64,000 nt of DNA from CALODP01 sp942492055. GTDB lineage: Bacteria > Bacteroidota > Ignavibacteria > Ignavibacteriales > Melioribacteraceae. Under the pieces are notes generated by a model. That model saw only the letters and a program-made list of their open reading frames with translations, had not been told where the DNA came from and searched no databases. Of the stretch, positions 16,102 through 25,807 are shown piece by piece (positions within the stretch are counted from its first letter, which is position 1; every line of letters starts with the position of its first letter). A program made the translations under genes and the position numbers. The stretch spans positions 26,125-90,124 of the forward strand of contig CALODP010000004.1 in NCBI GenBank assembly GCA_942492055.1. Direction: 5' to 3'.

Positions 16102-18021
16102 ATGAATGATCTCTTTGCAGTATTAGATAGCAATCTGACCCATAATGATAGTAGATTGGATATTATCTCTCACTTTGCCAACTCTTTATTTCATACTTCC
16201 TCGGATGGAATTATTATTGCCAATAACGTTGGTAACATATTATTAGCAAATCATTCCATGCAATTATTCTCCGGTTTTGATGATAATGAATTAACACATT
16301 TTAATATAACAGATATATTTCCTTCTTTGTTTGAATCCGCCCCTCACAAAAAAAATTATGTAAAAATGAAAGGTAAGGATAGAGAGGAATCTTGTGAGGT
16401 TATATCAATTTGTTATGATGATTATGAGTTAACCTATTATTTGATCCGACCGTTAATTCCTGAAAATAACGGAGCTCATTGGAAAGAGATCTTGGCCGTA
16501 TTGAACAATTATCCTGAAGTAATGTATGTTTGCGATCTTGATACATACGAAGTCCTATTTGTTAATGATTCTTTCGCGGAAAAATTGGGAACGAATCCGA
16601 TTGGAGAAAAATGTTATAAAGTATTTCAAAATTTCCAATCTCCCTGTCCCTTTTGTACTAATGAAAGGCTTAGAAAATCGAATGGGGAAGAGTATGTTTG
16701 GGAATATAATAATCCTGTTCTTAATAGAGACTATCTTCTTAGTGATCAATTGATAAAATGGCCTGATGGGAGAAATGTTCGTTTCGAAGTTGCTTTTGAT
16801 ATTACTGAGCGAAAGATGATGGAGGGAAAATTAAGGGAAAGTGAAAATAACCTTAGAACAAGTCTGGAACGTTACGAATATCTTTTCGATTCGGCTGCTG
16901 TTGCCCTGTGGGAAATTGATTATCTGAAATTGGCCATGTGGATAGAAAATCTGAAGACTTTGGATATATTGGATATTGAGGAATACTTAATAGATAATAA
17001 AGAAGAGGTCTTAGCTCATCTTGCGGAAATTAATATCCTTGATGTCAATTCTGAATGTGTAGAAATATTTGAAGCCAGTTCTAAGCAAGAACTGATTACA
17101 CGTCTGAATTCTCAAATGATTTCCGAGTCCTATGATATTTTAATTTCTCAAGTTATTTCTTTGTTTAATGGAAATAAATTATTTGAGGCTCCTTATACAA
17201 TTAATATTTCCCAAAAGAAAAAAGTAGAAGTACAATTAAACATCTCATTCCCGAATGAGATTGAGAAATATAATTCTGTTCTCGTCTCTGCGGTAAATAT
17301 AAATGAAATAAAACGAAAGGAAAGAGAATTAAACGAATTATTGGAAAAATTAGAACGATCAAATAAAGAACTTGAACAATTTGCTTATGTCGCCTCACAC
17401 GATCTTCAAGAACCATTAAGAATGGTTGCAAGCTTTACTCAACTCCTGGAAAAGAAATATGGTGAGAGTTTGGATGATAGCGGAAAAGAATATATCTATT
17501 ATGCTGTTGATGGTGCAAATCGAATGCAGAGATTAATAAATGATTTGTTAGAGTATTCCAGGGTTTCAACAAAAGGAAGTCATTTCGAGGATATTGATTT
17601 AACTAATGTAGTATCTCAGGCAATTGCAAATCTTCGGAAAAAAATCGAGGAAAGCAATGCGGTTATTGCTGTAGATGATCTGCCAAAGATAAACGGAGAT
17701 CCGAATCAATTGATTCGCCTTTTCCAAAACCTGATTGATAATTCAATTAAATTTTGCAAAGAAGAATCCCCACTTATTTCCATTTCAGCCCAAAGAAACA
17801 AAAATAAATGGGCAATATCGGTAGCGGATAATGGAATTGGAATTGATGAAAAGTATAATGAGAAAATATTTCAAATCTTTCAAAGGCTTCATAGAAAGGA
17901 AGATTATCCGGGAACAGGAATCGGACTTTCGATTTGTAAAAGAATTGTGGAAAGACACGGGGGAGATATCTGGGTAAAACCTAATGGGAATAAAGGAACT
18001 ACTTTTTCTTTTACGATATAA
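16102..18021 (+). CDS. PAS-domain sensor histidine kinase with cysteine-rich PAS
   Basis: A 639-aa soluble histidine kinase. The first PAS lies at about 20-125. The second (about 130-235) carries a cysteine cluster, GEKCYKVF...CPFCTNERL. A third, weaker PAS-like region (about 250-410) contains a long acidic helix. The HisKA helix has VASHDLQEPLR with phospho-His H433, the phytochrome-kinase type, and the HATPase shows DNGIGID and GTGIGLSICKRIVERHGG before the end. No membrane segment. The start has GAGGGAG 7 nt upstream. Followed by an Rcp1-like receiver, the usual partner of this kinase class. The cysteine-rich PAS type is common in anaerobes and suggests redox or metal sensing, unproven. 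Confidence 0.88.
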   Translation: MNDLFAVLDSNLTHNDSRLDIISHFANSLFHTSSDGIIIANNVGNILLANHSMQLFSGFDDNELTHFNITDIFPSLFESAPHKKNYVKMKGKDREESCEVISICYDDYELTYYLIRPLIPENNGAHWKEILAVLNNYPEVMYVCDLDTYEVLFVNDSFAEKLGTNPIGEKCYKVFQNFQSPCPFCTNERLRKSNGEEYVWEYNNPVLNRDYLLSDQLIKWPDGRNVRFEVAFDITERKMMEGKLRESENNLRTSLERYEYLFDSAAVALWEIDYLKLAMWIENLKTLDILDIEEYLIDNKEEVLAHLAEINILDVNSECVEIFEASSKQELITRLNSQMISESYDILISQVISLFNGNKLFEAPYTINISQKKKVEVQLNISFPNEIEKYNSVLVSAVNINEIKRKERELNELLEKLERSNKELEQFAYVASHDLQEPLRMVASFTQLLEKKYGESLDDSGKEYIYYAVDGANRMQRLINDLLEYSRVSTKGSHFEDIDLTNVVSQAIANLRKKIEESNAVIAVDDLPKINGDPNQLIRLFQNLIDNSIKFCKEESPLISISAQRNKNKWAISVADNGIGIDEKYNEKIFQIFQRLHRKEDYPGTGIGLSICKRIVERHGGDIWVKPNGNKGTTFSFTI

Positions 18022-18033
18022 TTTGAGGGAAAT

Positions 18034-18492
18034 ATGAACTACAGTGAATTCGTAAAACCCATCGAAATCCTTCTGGTTGAAGATAATCCGGGAGATGCTC
18101 GCCTTGCTAAAGAAGCTTTAAATGATAGCAAATTGAATAACAGATTACATTGGGTAGAAGATGGGGAAGAAGCTATGAAGTTTCTTTTGAAGCAAGATGC
18201 GTTTGGTAATTCTCCGAGACCCGATCTTATTCTCCTCGATCTTAATCTTCCGAAAAAAGATGGTAGAGAAGTTCTAATGGATATCAAATCCAATGAGAAC
18301 CTGAAAAGAATCCCTGTTGTTGTTTTGACAATATCCAAAGCAGAAGAAGATATTTTACGATCCTATAATCTGCATGCTAATTGTTTTATTACCAAACCAA
18401 TTGATTTGACCCAATTTATTAAGGTTGTTAAATCAATCGAAGATTTTTGGCTGACTATTGTAAAACTTCCCCCTAATGGGTTATCAAAATGA
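18034..18492 (+). CDS. Rcp1-like response regulator receiver
   Basis: A 152-aa single REC domain of the Rcp1 type: acidic residues in LLVEDNPGDARL, phospho-acceptor D69 (LLDLNLPKKDG), Thr in VVLTIS and Lys in FITKPID. These small receivers act as phosphate acceptors for phytochrome-like kinases such as the one just upstream. Its last 4 bp overlap the next start (ATGA), so translation is coupled. Confidence 0.92.
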   Translation: MNYSEFVKPIEILLVEDNPGDARLAKEALNDSKLNNRLHWVEDGEEAMKFLLKQDAFGNSPRPDLILLDLNLPKKDGREVLMDIKSNENLKRIPVVVLTISKAEEDILRSYNLHANCFITKPIDLTQFIKVVKSIEDFWLTIVKLPPNGLSK

Positions 18493-19886
18493 TTTTAAAA
18501 AGCATAAAAGTTCTTGTCGTTGAAGATAATCCGGGGGATGCTTTGTTGATTGAGGAAATGTTAAAGGAAGTAAATTCCTCAAATCCTTTTGAGACAAAGT
18601 CTGTTGCCCTTCTTTCGGAAGCATTGAAGTTATTAAATTCAGAGGAGTTTCAAGTTGTTCTTCTTGATCTTAATCTTCCGGATAGTAATGGATTCGATAC
18701 CTTTAATACAATTAATAATCTTGGTGGTAATTACCCTATTATTATTTTAACAGGAATCTCTAACGAAGATCTTGGACATACAATTGTTCGTATGGGAGCA
18801 CAAGATTATTTGCAAAAGGGAAGTGTTGATTCCGAATTATTAAGTAGAACTATAAGATATTCAATTGAAAGAACATGGCTTAGAAAACGAATGTCTGAAA
18901 ATGAGCTTAAATTCAGACGCTTATTCGATTATTCTCGCGATGCTATTATTATTATCGATTCAAGAGGAATAATAATAGATTCGAATAATTCTATGAATTC
19001 ACTTGTCGGATATTCCGGACTAGAATTAATTGGAAAAGAATTAGTAGGGTTTATTTCTCCAAAGGATGAATTCCCTGGAATCATTGATGAAATTCTTTCC
19101 AATGGATATGCCCGCTTCGAAACAAATTTACTAGCTTCAGGTAATATGCCATATCATATTGAAGTCTCCGCAAACACTTTCAAAATTGGTGATGTAACAA
19201 ATATACAATTTATCATTAGAGATATATCCGAAAGAAAGATTGCCGAAAAGAAAATGAATCAATCCCTAAAAGAAAAGGAACTTCTTCTTAAAGAGATACA
19301 TCATCGGGTTAAGAATAATCTTCAGATTGTTTCCAGCCTTTTGAATTTACAGGTAGCCAAGTTTCCGCAAAAGGAATTAAAGGAGGCATTAAAAGAGAGC
19401 CAGAATAGAATCAGAACAATGGCATTGGTTCATCAGAATTTGTATCAATCCGAAGATATTGCCTATGTAGGCTTCGAAGATTATTTGAAGAAAGTATGTC
19501 AAGGACTGTTTCGTAGTTTTGGAGCTAATAGTGATAAAATTAAACTGATTGTTAACAATGGTAAGGTAAAGCTGGGAATTGATTACGCTATCCCATGTGG
19601 ACTTATTGTAAATGAGTTGCTTTCCAATTCTTTAAAGCACGCCTTTAAAAATCAAGATGAAGGAGAAATTATCGTCTCTCTTTATCGGGAAGAAAATAAC
19701 ATTATCTTATCTGTTCAAGATAACGGAACACCTTTATTATTGGAGCATTCCTTAATGGATTCGGATTCATTGGGTTTGCAATTGGTTAAAATTATTGCAG
19801 AAGATCAATTGTACGGCAATATTGCAGTGGATACAAGTTCCGGAACTAAAATAGTAATTACTTTCTCGGAAAGAAAAATATCATGA
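18489..19886 (+). CDS. Hybrid REC-PAS histidine kinase (HisKA_2 type)
   Basis: A 465-aa protein with an N-terminal receiver (D60 in LLDLNLPDSNG), a PAS domain (about 140-255) and a HisKA_2/HATPase kinase whose H-box EIHHRVKNNLQIVSSLLNLQ lies near residues 273-292. The HATPase occupies the last 100 residues (NELLSNSLKHAF, QDNG). A receiver placed before a kinase suggests it is itself switched by an upstream kinase, making a phosphorelay step. Overlaps both neighbours by 4 bp (ATGA), so it is translationally coupled in the cluster. Confidence 0.9.
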   Translation: MILKSIKVLVVEDNPGDALLIEEMLKEVNSSNPFETKSVALLSEALKLLNSEEFQVVLLDLNLPDSNGFDTFNTINNLGGNYPIIILTGISNEDLGHTIVRMGAQDYLQKGSVDSELLSRTIRYSIERTWLRKRMSENELKFRRLFDYSRDAIIIIDSRGIIIDSNNSMNSLVGYSGLELIGKELVGFISPKDEFPGIIDEILSNGYARFETNLLASGNMPYHIEVSANTFKIGDVTNIQFIIRDISERKIAEKKMNQSLKEKELLLKEIHHRVKNNLQIVSSLLNLQVAKFPQKELKEALKESQNRIRTMALVHQNLYQSEDIAYVGFEDYLKKVCQGLFRSFGANSDKIKLIVNNGKVKLGIDYAIPCGLIVNELLSNSLKHAFKNQDEGEIIVSLYREENNIILSVQDNGTPLLLEHSLMDSDSLGLQLVKIIAEDQLYGNIAVDTSSGTKIVITFSERKIS

Positions 19887-22591
19887 AAACAAGAATTCAA
19901 ATAGTCGAGGATGAACGAATCACTGCCGAAGATATTAAACAAACCCTCGAAAGCTTCGGTTATGTTGTTACTTCTATTGTTTCGGATGGAGAAACTGCCA
20001 TTAAGAATGCGGTAAAGGATAAACCATCATTGATTCTGATGGATATTGTTTTAAAAGGATCTTTAACCGGAATTGATGTTGCCAGAAAGTTAAAAGAAAA
20101 ATATAATATTCCGATTGTTTATTTGACAGCTTATTCCGATGAAGAAACTCTTAAATCCGCGAAACTTACCGAACCTTACGGTTATATTCTGAAACCTTTT
20201 GAAGAGAGAGAACTATATTCCAATATTGAAATGGCTCTCTTTAAAAACGAAATGGAAAATAAACTTCTCCACATTAATTCTATTCTGAAGGCGATCCGTG
20301 AAATTAATCATGTGATTGTAGTTGAAAAAGAAATTGAGACTTTAATTAAGCGTACTGTCGATATACTTATAGAACCGGATGATTATTTTGCCGCGATGAT
20401 TATCGGAATTGATAATTCGGATATAATTCGAGTCAATGAATTCTCTTTCAAAGAAAAACTCTTCGACAGAGTTATTACTGATTTAAAAAACAATAATCTT
20501 CCGAAATTTGTAAAAATTGCATTTGAAAGTGATGAGATTCAAATTTTCCCCGGAATTATCCAAACAGATGATTTAACGCTCGGAATTGTTCTTAAGAAGA
20601 TAAAAATTAGTAACGAGATAACAGGTGTGTTGGGAATATATACAAAAGATTCCTTTTTATATGACAGAGAATCTTTAGGGCTCTTTGAGGAGATTGTGAA
20701 TGATATTAATTTTGCTTTTAAAGATATCGAACATCGTAAAGAAAGAGCTCAGATAGAAAAAGCGATTTTTGATCAAAAAAAATTTTTGGAGAGTGTCCTC
20801 AATTCTCTCACACATCCGTTTATGGTTATTGACCCTAATGATAAATCAATTATTCTGGCAAATAACGCCGCTAAAGGGGAAGATACTATTGTCGGGGCGA
20901 AATGCTTCTCTGTTAGCCATAATTACGATGATCCGTGTTATAATCATGGCGAATTATGCCCGATGCAAGAAGTATTAAAAACTGGAAAACCCTTTTCTTT
21001 GGAACATATCCATTGGGACTCAAATAGACAAAAAAGAATTGTTGAAGTTAATATGTATCCCATATTTGATGAGAATAATAACATCATCAGCCTTATTGAA
21101 TACAATTATGATATAACAGAAAAAAAATCCCTCCAAGTTAGTTTTTCTAATTTTATAGAGCAATCTAACGAGGCTATCTTTATTCTTGAAAATAATCATC
21201 TCAAACTTGTAAATAAAAGAATGGTGGAAATATTTGGCTACGATAAAGAATTGTTAGAAACTGATAAGTTTAATATCATGTTGTTAATATCTCCTAAAAA
21301 TCGCGGGTTTATAAAAACTCTCCTTGAAAGAGAAAGAGAAGGGAAATTTATTTATGAATTTACAGGATTAAACTCTGTCGGGAATGAGATTGAATGTGAA
21401 GTTTCCGTTTCCAGAATCGCGGATCGGGATGGATTAATCACTTTGGGAATTATTCGTGATATTACCGAAAAGAAAGATTTTATTAAAAGACTCGAAGAAA
21501 GTGAGGAAAGATTCCGAAGCCTTTATGAAAATGCTACGGTTGGTATATATAGAACAACTCCGGACGGTCAGGTTATTCTTGCTAATCCGGAACTAATTAA
21601 AATGCTTGGGTATAAAAAAATTGAGGACATTACTAAAAGAAAAGTTGAGGATATGTTCTTCAATAAAGATGATCGAAATGAGTTTAAAAATATTATCGAA
21701 AACGAAGGAGTAATATACGGATATGAAGTGAAATGGGAAAAAGCGGATGGATCTTTAATTCTTGTTCAGGAAAGCGCAAAATGTATTAGAGATTCGGACG
21801 GAAATGTTTTATTCTACGAGGGAGTGGTTGAAGATATTACCGAACGTAAAAGAATGGAGGAAGAGTTAATAAAAGCGAAAGAACAAGCCGAGAAAATGGA
21901 TAGATTAAAATCGGAATTCCTTGCTCAAGTCTCTCATGAAATTCGTACTCCTATTAACGCTATTATTTCTTTTGCCGATCTTATCAAATCCGAAGTTGAA
22001 GGACGAATTGAGGATGATCTGCTTAAAAGCTTTTCTATTATTGATTCTTCCGGTAGAAGAATAACTCGTACCGTTGATCTGATACTAAATATGTCGCAAT
22101 TACAAACCGGGACATATAATTATACTCCCGCGAAGTTTGATGTTTATCTTTTCGTATTGCGTAAATTAATTTTGGAATACCAAACTCAAAGTGACAAGAA
22201 ACATCTTACGGTCAATTTAATTAAGAATACTGATGATTGTGAGATTTTTGCGGAAGAATATAGCGTTTATCATATTATGAAAAATCTTATTGAGAACGCA
22301 ATTAAATATACAAACGAAGGAAAGATAGATATAGTAATAACTGTTGATGAAAATAATAATCTCGTTGTTAGTGTTTCCGATACCGGTATTGGGATCTCAA
22401 AAGAATTTATGCCCAAATTGTTCGATCCTTTTACTCAGGAAGACGAAGGTTATTCTCGTAAATATGAAGGGAACGGATTGGGATTAGCTCTCGTTAAAAG
22501 ATTCTGCCAATTAAATAATGCTGAGATAAAAGTCGATAGCGAAAAGGGAAAAGGGTCTGTGTTTACCGTTATTTTCCAGAAGAATAAATAA
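19883..22591 (+). CDS. REC-GAF-like-PAS3 hybrid histidine kinase
   Basis: A 902-aa kinase ending the signalling cluster. Receiver (1-118, D54 in LMDIVLKG); a GAF-like region (about 135-285); PAS 1 (about 295-410) with a cysteine-rich stretch GAKCFSVSHNYDDPC...CPMQEV; PAS 2 (about 415-535); PAS 3 (about 545-665); HisKA with VSHEIRTPINAI (about 684-695); HATPase with DTGIGISKEF and GNGLGLALVKRF. No membrane helices. The cysteine-rich PAS resembles the one in the kinase at 16102, suggesting both sense the same kind of redox or metal signal. A T-rich stretch without a clear hairpin follows, before the next gene. Confidence 0.9.
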   Translation: MKTRIQIVEDERITAEDIKQTLESFGYVVTSIVSDGETAIKNAVKDKPSLILMDIVLKGSLTGIDVARKLKEKYNIPIVYLTAYSDEETLKSAKLTEPYGYILKPFEERELYSNIEMALFKNEMENKLLHINSILKAIREINHVIVVEKEIETLIKRTVDILIEPDDYFAAMIIGIDNSDIIRVNEFSFKEKLFDRVITDLKNNNLPKFVKIAFESDEIQIFPGIIQTDDLTLGIVLKKIKISNEITGVLGIYTKDSFLYDRESLGLFEEIVNDINFAFKDIEHRKERAQIEKAIFDQKKFLESVLNSLTHPFMVIDPNDKSIILANNAAKGEDTIVGAKCFSVSHNYDDPCYNHGELCPMQEVLKTGKPFSLEHIHWDSNRQKRIVEVNMYPIFDENNNIISLIEYNYDITEKKSLQVSFSNFIEQSNEAIFILENNHLKLVNKRMVEIFGYDKELLETDKFNIMLLISPKNRGFIKTLLEREREGKFIYEFTGLNSVGNEIECEVSVSRIADRDGLITLGIIRDITEKKDFIKRLEESEERFRSLYENATVGIYRTTPDGQVILANPELIKMLGYKKIEDITKRKVEDMFFNKDDRNEFKNIIENEGVIYGYEVKWEKADGSLILVQESAKCIRDSDGNVLFYEGVVEDITERKRMEEELIKAKEQAEKMDRLKSEFLAQVSHEIRTPINAIISFADLIKSEVEGRIEDDLLKSFSIIDSSGRRITRTVDLILNMSQLQTGTYNYTPAKFDVYLFVLRKLILEYQTQSDKKHLTVNLIKNTDDCEIFAEEYSVYHIMKNLIENAIKYTNEGKIDIVITVDENNNLVVSVSDTGIGISKEFMPKLFDPFTQEDEGYSRKYEGNGLGLALVKRFCQLNNAEIKVDSEKGKGSVFTVIFQKNK

Positions 22592-22682
22592 TTCATCTCT
22601 TAGGTTTCTTTTCATTTTATCTCTATTATTTCTTATTTTCCGTATATGCTGAAAAATGTCTTAATCCTCTTGAGGTATCCGC

Positions 22683-23420
22683 TTGAAAGGAAATATCTTT
22701 GATATTAAAAGATTCGCTCTCCATGATGGCCCAGGTATTCGTACAACTTGTTTTTTTTACGGATGTCCCCTTAAATGTAAATGGTGCCACAATCCAGAAG
22801 CTTTTCTTGATTCTACTTTAGTAAAAAAGTATTCGATTGATGAATTGTCAGCTGAGTTACTGAAAGATTCCATATTCTTCGAAGAATCGGGAGGGGGGAT
22901 TACTTTCTCCGGTGGGGAGCCTCTATTGCAATTTGATTTTCTGCTCGGGATGCTAAAAAGATTAAAGGCTGATGATATTCATATTGCCGTTGATACTACG
23001 GGCTATACTGATTTCTCAAATCTGGAAAGAATTATCCCATATACAGATCTCTTTTTATACGATATTAAAATCATTGATTTTAGTCTTCACGAAAGATATA
23101 CCGGAGTTAGTAGTACTCAAATTATGCAAAACTTTTTCAGGCTCGCAAAACTCAATGTAGATCTTAGAATCAGAATTCCTCTTATCCCTGAAGTTTCCGA
23201 TACCATGATTAATCTCAAAAAGGTTATATACGCTCTTCAGAAAAATAATATAAAATATCCGATTGATTTATTGCCATTTAACGAATTGGCCGAATCTAAA
23301 TACGAAAGATTTAATATTCCTCTTAAACTAAAAGAAAAGAAAACCCAATCACCCGAAACTCTCGATCGAATCAAAAAGCTCTTTATTGATAACGATTTCG
23401 AAGTTACTATCGGAGGTTAA
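22683..23420 (+). CDS. Glycyl radical enzyme activating enzyme (radical SAM)
   Basis: A 245-aa activase of the PflA family that installs the glycyl radical on the enzyme encoded next. The radical SAM [4Fe-4S] motif is C28xxxC32xxC35 (CPLKCKWC), preceded by the family signature HDGPGIRTT and followed by FSGGEPL. There is no inserted ferredoxin domain after the CxxxCxxC motif, unlike most activases of dehydratase-type glycyl radical enzymes, so it is compact like PflA proper. The TTG start at 22683 is supported by GAGG at 22672-22675 and by the conserved N-terminus (GNIFDIKRFA). The next gene starts one base after its stop. Confidence 0.9.
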   Translation: MKGNIFDIKRFALHDGPGIRTTCFFYGCPLKCKWCHNPEAFLDSTLVKKYSIDELSAELLKDSIFFEESGGGITFSGGEPLLQFDFLLGMLKRLKADDIHIAVDTTGYTDFSNLERIIPYTDLFLYDIKIIDFSLHERYTGVSSTQIMQNFFRLAKLNVDLRIRIPLIPEVSDTMINLKKVIYALQKNNIKYPIDLLPFNELAESKYERFNIPLKLKEKKTQSPETLDRIKKLFIDNDFEVTIGG

Positions 23421-23421
23421 T

Positions 23422-25785
23422 ATGAATAATAGAATTATGAAACTTCGCGAAGAGACTCTTTCCGTACAACCATCCATTTCTTTGGAAAGAGCTAAGCTTT
23501 TAACTGATTTTTACAAAAGCGGTTTTCCGGAAAAGAATTCTGTTCCCGTTACCCGGGCTTCCGCTTTCAAATATATCCTTGAAAACAAACAACTCCATAT
23601 TAGTGACGGAGAATTGATAGTAGGGGAAAGAGGCCCCGCTCCGCACGCTACACCTACTTATCCGGAAATATGTACTCATTCTCAAAATGATTTTGAAATC
23701 TTACATACCAGAGATAAGATATCCTTTAGCGTTGACGATCTTTCACGAATAATTCAGGAAAAGGAAATAGCTCCTTTCTGGAAAGGACAATCTGTTAGAG
23801 ATAGAATTTTCGAAGAGGTAGATACCGAATGGAAAGAGGCCTATTCGGCCGGCATATTTACCGAATTTATGGAGCAAAGGGCTCCCGGCCATACCGTACT
23901 GGATGATAAGATCTACAAAAAGGGGATGAAAGATTTTATCGATGATATCGATAAGGAAATAGCTAATCTCGATTTCTTTTCCGATTCCTCGGCTTTGGAG
24001 AAAAGAGAAGAACTAAAAGCAATGAAAATTGCGTGCGAAGCGATTATTTCTTTCGCTAAACGTTATTCCAATCTCTTGAAAGGAAATGCGGAAGCTGAAA
24101 CCGATATTAAACGGAAAAAAGAATTATTAGCGATGGCTTCCGTTTGTGAGAATGTTCCGGAAAACAAACCTCGCTCATTTTGGGAAGCTCTGCAATATTA
24201 TTGGTTTGTCCATCTCGGAATAATAACCGAATTGAATACATGGGATTCGTTTAATCCCGGACGCCTTGATAAAAACCTATATCCGTTTTATAAAGCCGAT
24301 TTGGAAAAGGGAATTATATCTAAGGAAGAAGCTAAAGAATTATTGCAATCTTTCTGGATTAAATTCCATAATCAGCCTGCGCCACCGAAAGTGGGAGTTA
24401 CGGCGCAGGAGAGTAATACTTATACCGATTTTTGTCTGATAAATGTCGGAGGAGTGAATGAAGATGGTTCCGATGCTACTAACGATCTTACTTATCTTAT
24501 TCTAGATGTTATAGAAGAGATGAGATTGCTGCAACCAAGCTCAATGGTACAGGTAAGCAAAAAGAATCCCGATAAACTCCTTAAAAGAGCTTTGAAAATA
24601 ATAAAAACCGGATTCGGGCAACCTTCCGTATTTAATACCGACGCGATTATCCAAGAACTATTAAGACAAGGGAAATCTATCATTGATGCGCGAAACGGAG
24701 GGGCAAGCGGATGTGTGGAAACAGGAGCCTTTGGTAAAGAGAGTTATATCCTTACCGGTTATTTTAATCTTCCTAAAATTCTTGAAATTACCCTAAATAA
24801 CGGAAAAGATCCGATGACTAAGAAAAAATTGGGGTTGTCAACGGGAGATCTATCCGAATTCGATTCTTACGGAAAATTATTATCCGCTTATGAAAAACAA
24901 CTCAATCATTTTATCGATATAAAGATAAAAGGAAATCTTATTATCGAAAGGCTCTGGGCGAAATATCTTCCAGCTCCTTTTATGTCGGTATTGGTTGACG
25001 ATTGTATTATTTCCGGTAAAGATTATAATAACGGCGGGGCAAGATATAATTCCTCTTACATACAGGGAGTTGGAATAGGAACCCTTACCGATTCCCTTAC
25101 GGCACTTAAATACCATGTTTATGATAAAAAGAATATTTCGTTAAATGATTTTGCTCTATTTATTCGTAGGAATTACGAGACCAGGCCTGAATTCCGGGAG
25201 AAACTTCTGAATGAGACTCCCAAATATGGCAATGACGATGATTACGCCGATGAAAATCTTAATTTTATCTTTGAGTCTTTCTTCAAGGCTGTAGATGGGC
25301 GTAAAAATACTAAAGGTGGAAATTTCAGAATAAATTTGTTACCTACTACTTGTCATGTATATTTCGGTAGTGTAATCGGAGCTACGCCCGACGGACGTCT
25401 CGCTCGGAAACCACTTTCCGAAGGAATCTCTCCGGTTCAAGGTGCAGATCGTAATGGTCCTACAGCTGTGATAAAATCCGCAGCAAAAATAGATCATCTC
25501 AGAACCGGCGGTACATTGCTTAATCAAAAGTTTACACCCGATTTTCTGGAAGATGAAACCGGTATTACGAAGCTGCTTCATCTTATTAGAGCTTATTTCC
25601 GAATGGACGGGCACCATATTCAATTTAATGTAGTCTCGGCAGATACTTTAAGAAAGGCTCAGGAAAATCCGGAAGAATATAAAGACCTTATTGTAAGAGT
25701 GGCCGGTTATAGCGATTATTTCGTTAATCTTGGCCCCGATTTACAAGAGGAAATCATAAAACGAACTGCGCAAACCGTACTCTAA
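23422..25785 (+). CDS. hypD: Glycyl radical enzyme, trans-4-hydroxy-L-proline dehydratase-like
   Basis: A 787-aa glycyl radical enzyme. The catalytic pair is C431 and E433 (GASGCVETGAFGKE) and the radical glycine is G762 (RVAGYSDYF). From memory, many stretches match HypD of Clostridioides difficile, including FTEFMEQRAPGHT, PAPPKVGVTA, NDDDYAD and GGTLLNQ; the catalytic positions are also nearly the same (C434/E436 there). HypD dehydrates trans-4-hydroxy-L-proline to pyrroline-5-carboxylate, which ProC turns into proline; no proC is in the window. GGAGG at 23412-23416 sets ATG 23422. Forms an operon with its activase. Other dehydratase-type members remain possible until a tree is made. Confidence 0.82.
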   Translation: MNNRIMKLREETLSVQPSISLERAKLLTDFYKSGFPEKNSVPVTRASAFKYILENKQLHISDGELIVGERGPAPHATPTYPEICTHSQNDFEILHTRDKISFSVDDLSRIIQEKEIAPFWKGQSVRDRIFEEVDTEWKEAYSAGIFTEFMEQRAPGHTVLDDKIYKKGMKDFIDDIDKEIANLDFFSDSSALEKREELKAMKIACEAIISFAKRYSNLLKGNAEAETDIKRKKELLAMASVCENVPENKPRSFWEALQYYWFVHLGIITELNTWDSFNPGRLDKNLYPFYKADLEKGIISKEEAKELLQSFWIKFHNQPAPPKVGVTAQESNTYTDFCLINVGGVNEDGSDATNDLTYLILDVIEEMRLLQPSSMVQVSKKNPDKLLKRALKIIKTGFGQPSVFNTDAIIQELLRQGKSIIDARNGGASGCVETGAFGKESYILTGYFNLPKILEITLNNGKDPMTKKKLGLSTGDLSEFDSYGKLLSAYEKQLNHFIDIKIKGNLIIERLWAKYLPAPFMSVLVDDCIISGKDYNNGGARYNSSYIQGVGIGTLTDSLTALKYHVYDKKNISLNDFALFIRRNYETRPEFREKLLNETPKYGNDDDYADENLNFIFESFFKAVDGRKNTKGGNFRINLLPTTCHVYFGSVIGATPDGRLARKPLSEGISPVQGADRNGPTAVIKSAAKIDHLRTGGTLLNQKFTPDFLEDETGITKLLHLIRAYFRMDGHHIQFNVVSADTLRKAQENPEEYKDLIVRVAGYSDYFVNLGPDLQEEIIKRTAQTVL

Positions 25786-25807
25786 ATTCTATGGGGGAAT
25801 TTATATT

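Noticed and set aside
19883..22591. Membrane-bound sensor reading of the last kinase
   Set aside because: No stretch is long and hydrophobic enough for a transmembrane helix; the order REC-GAF-PAS also argues for a soluble protein.
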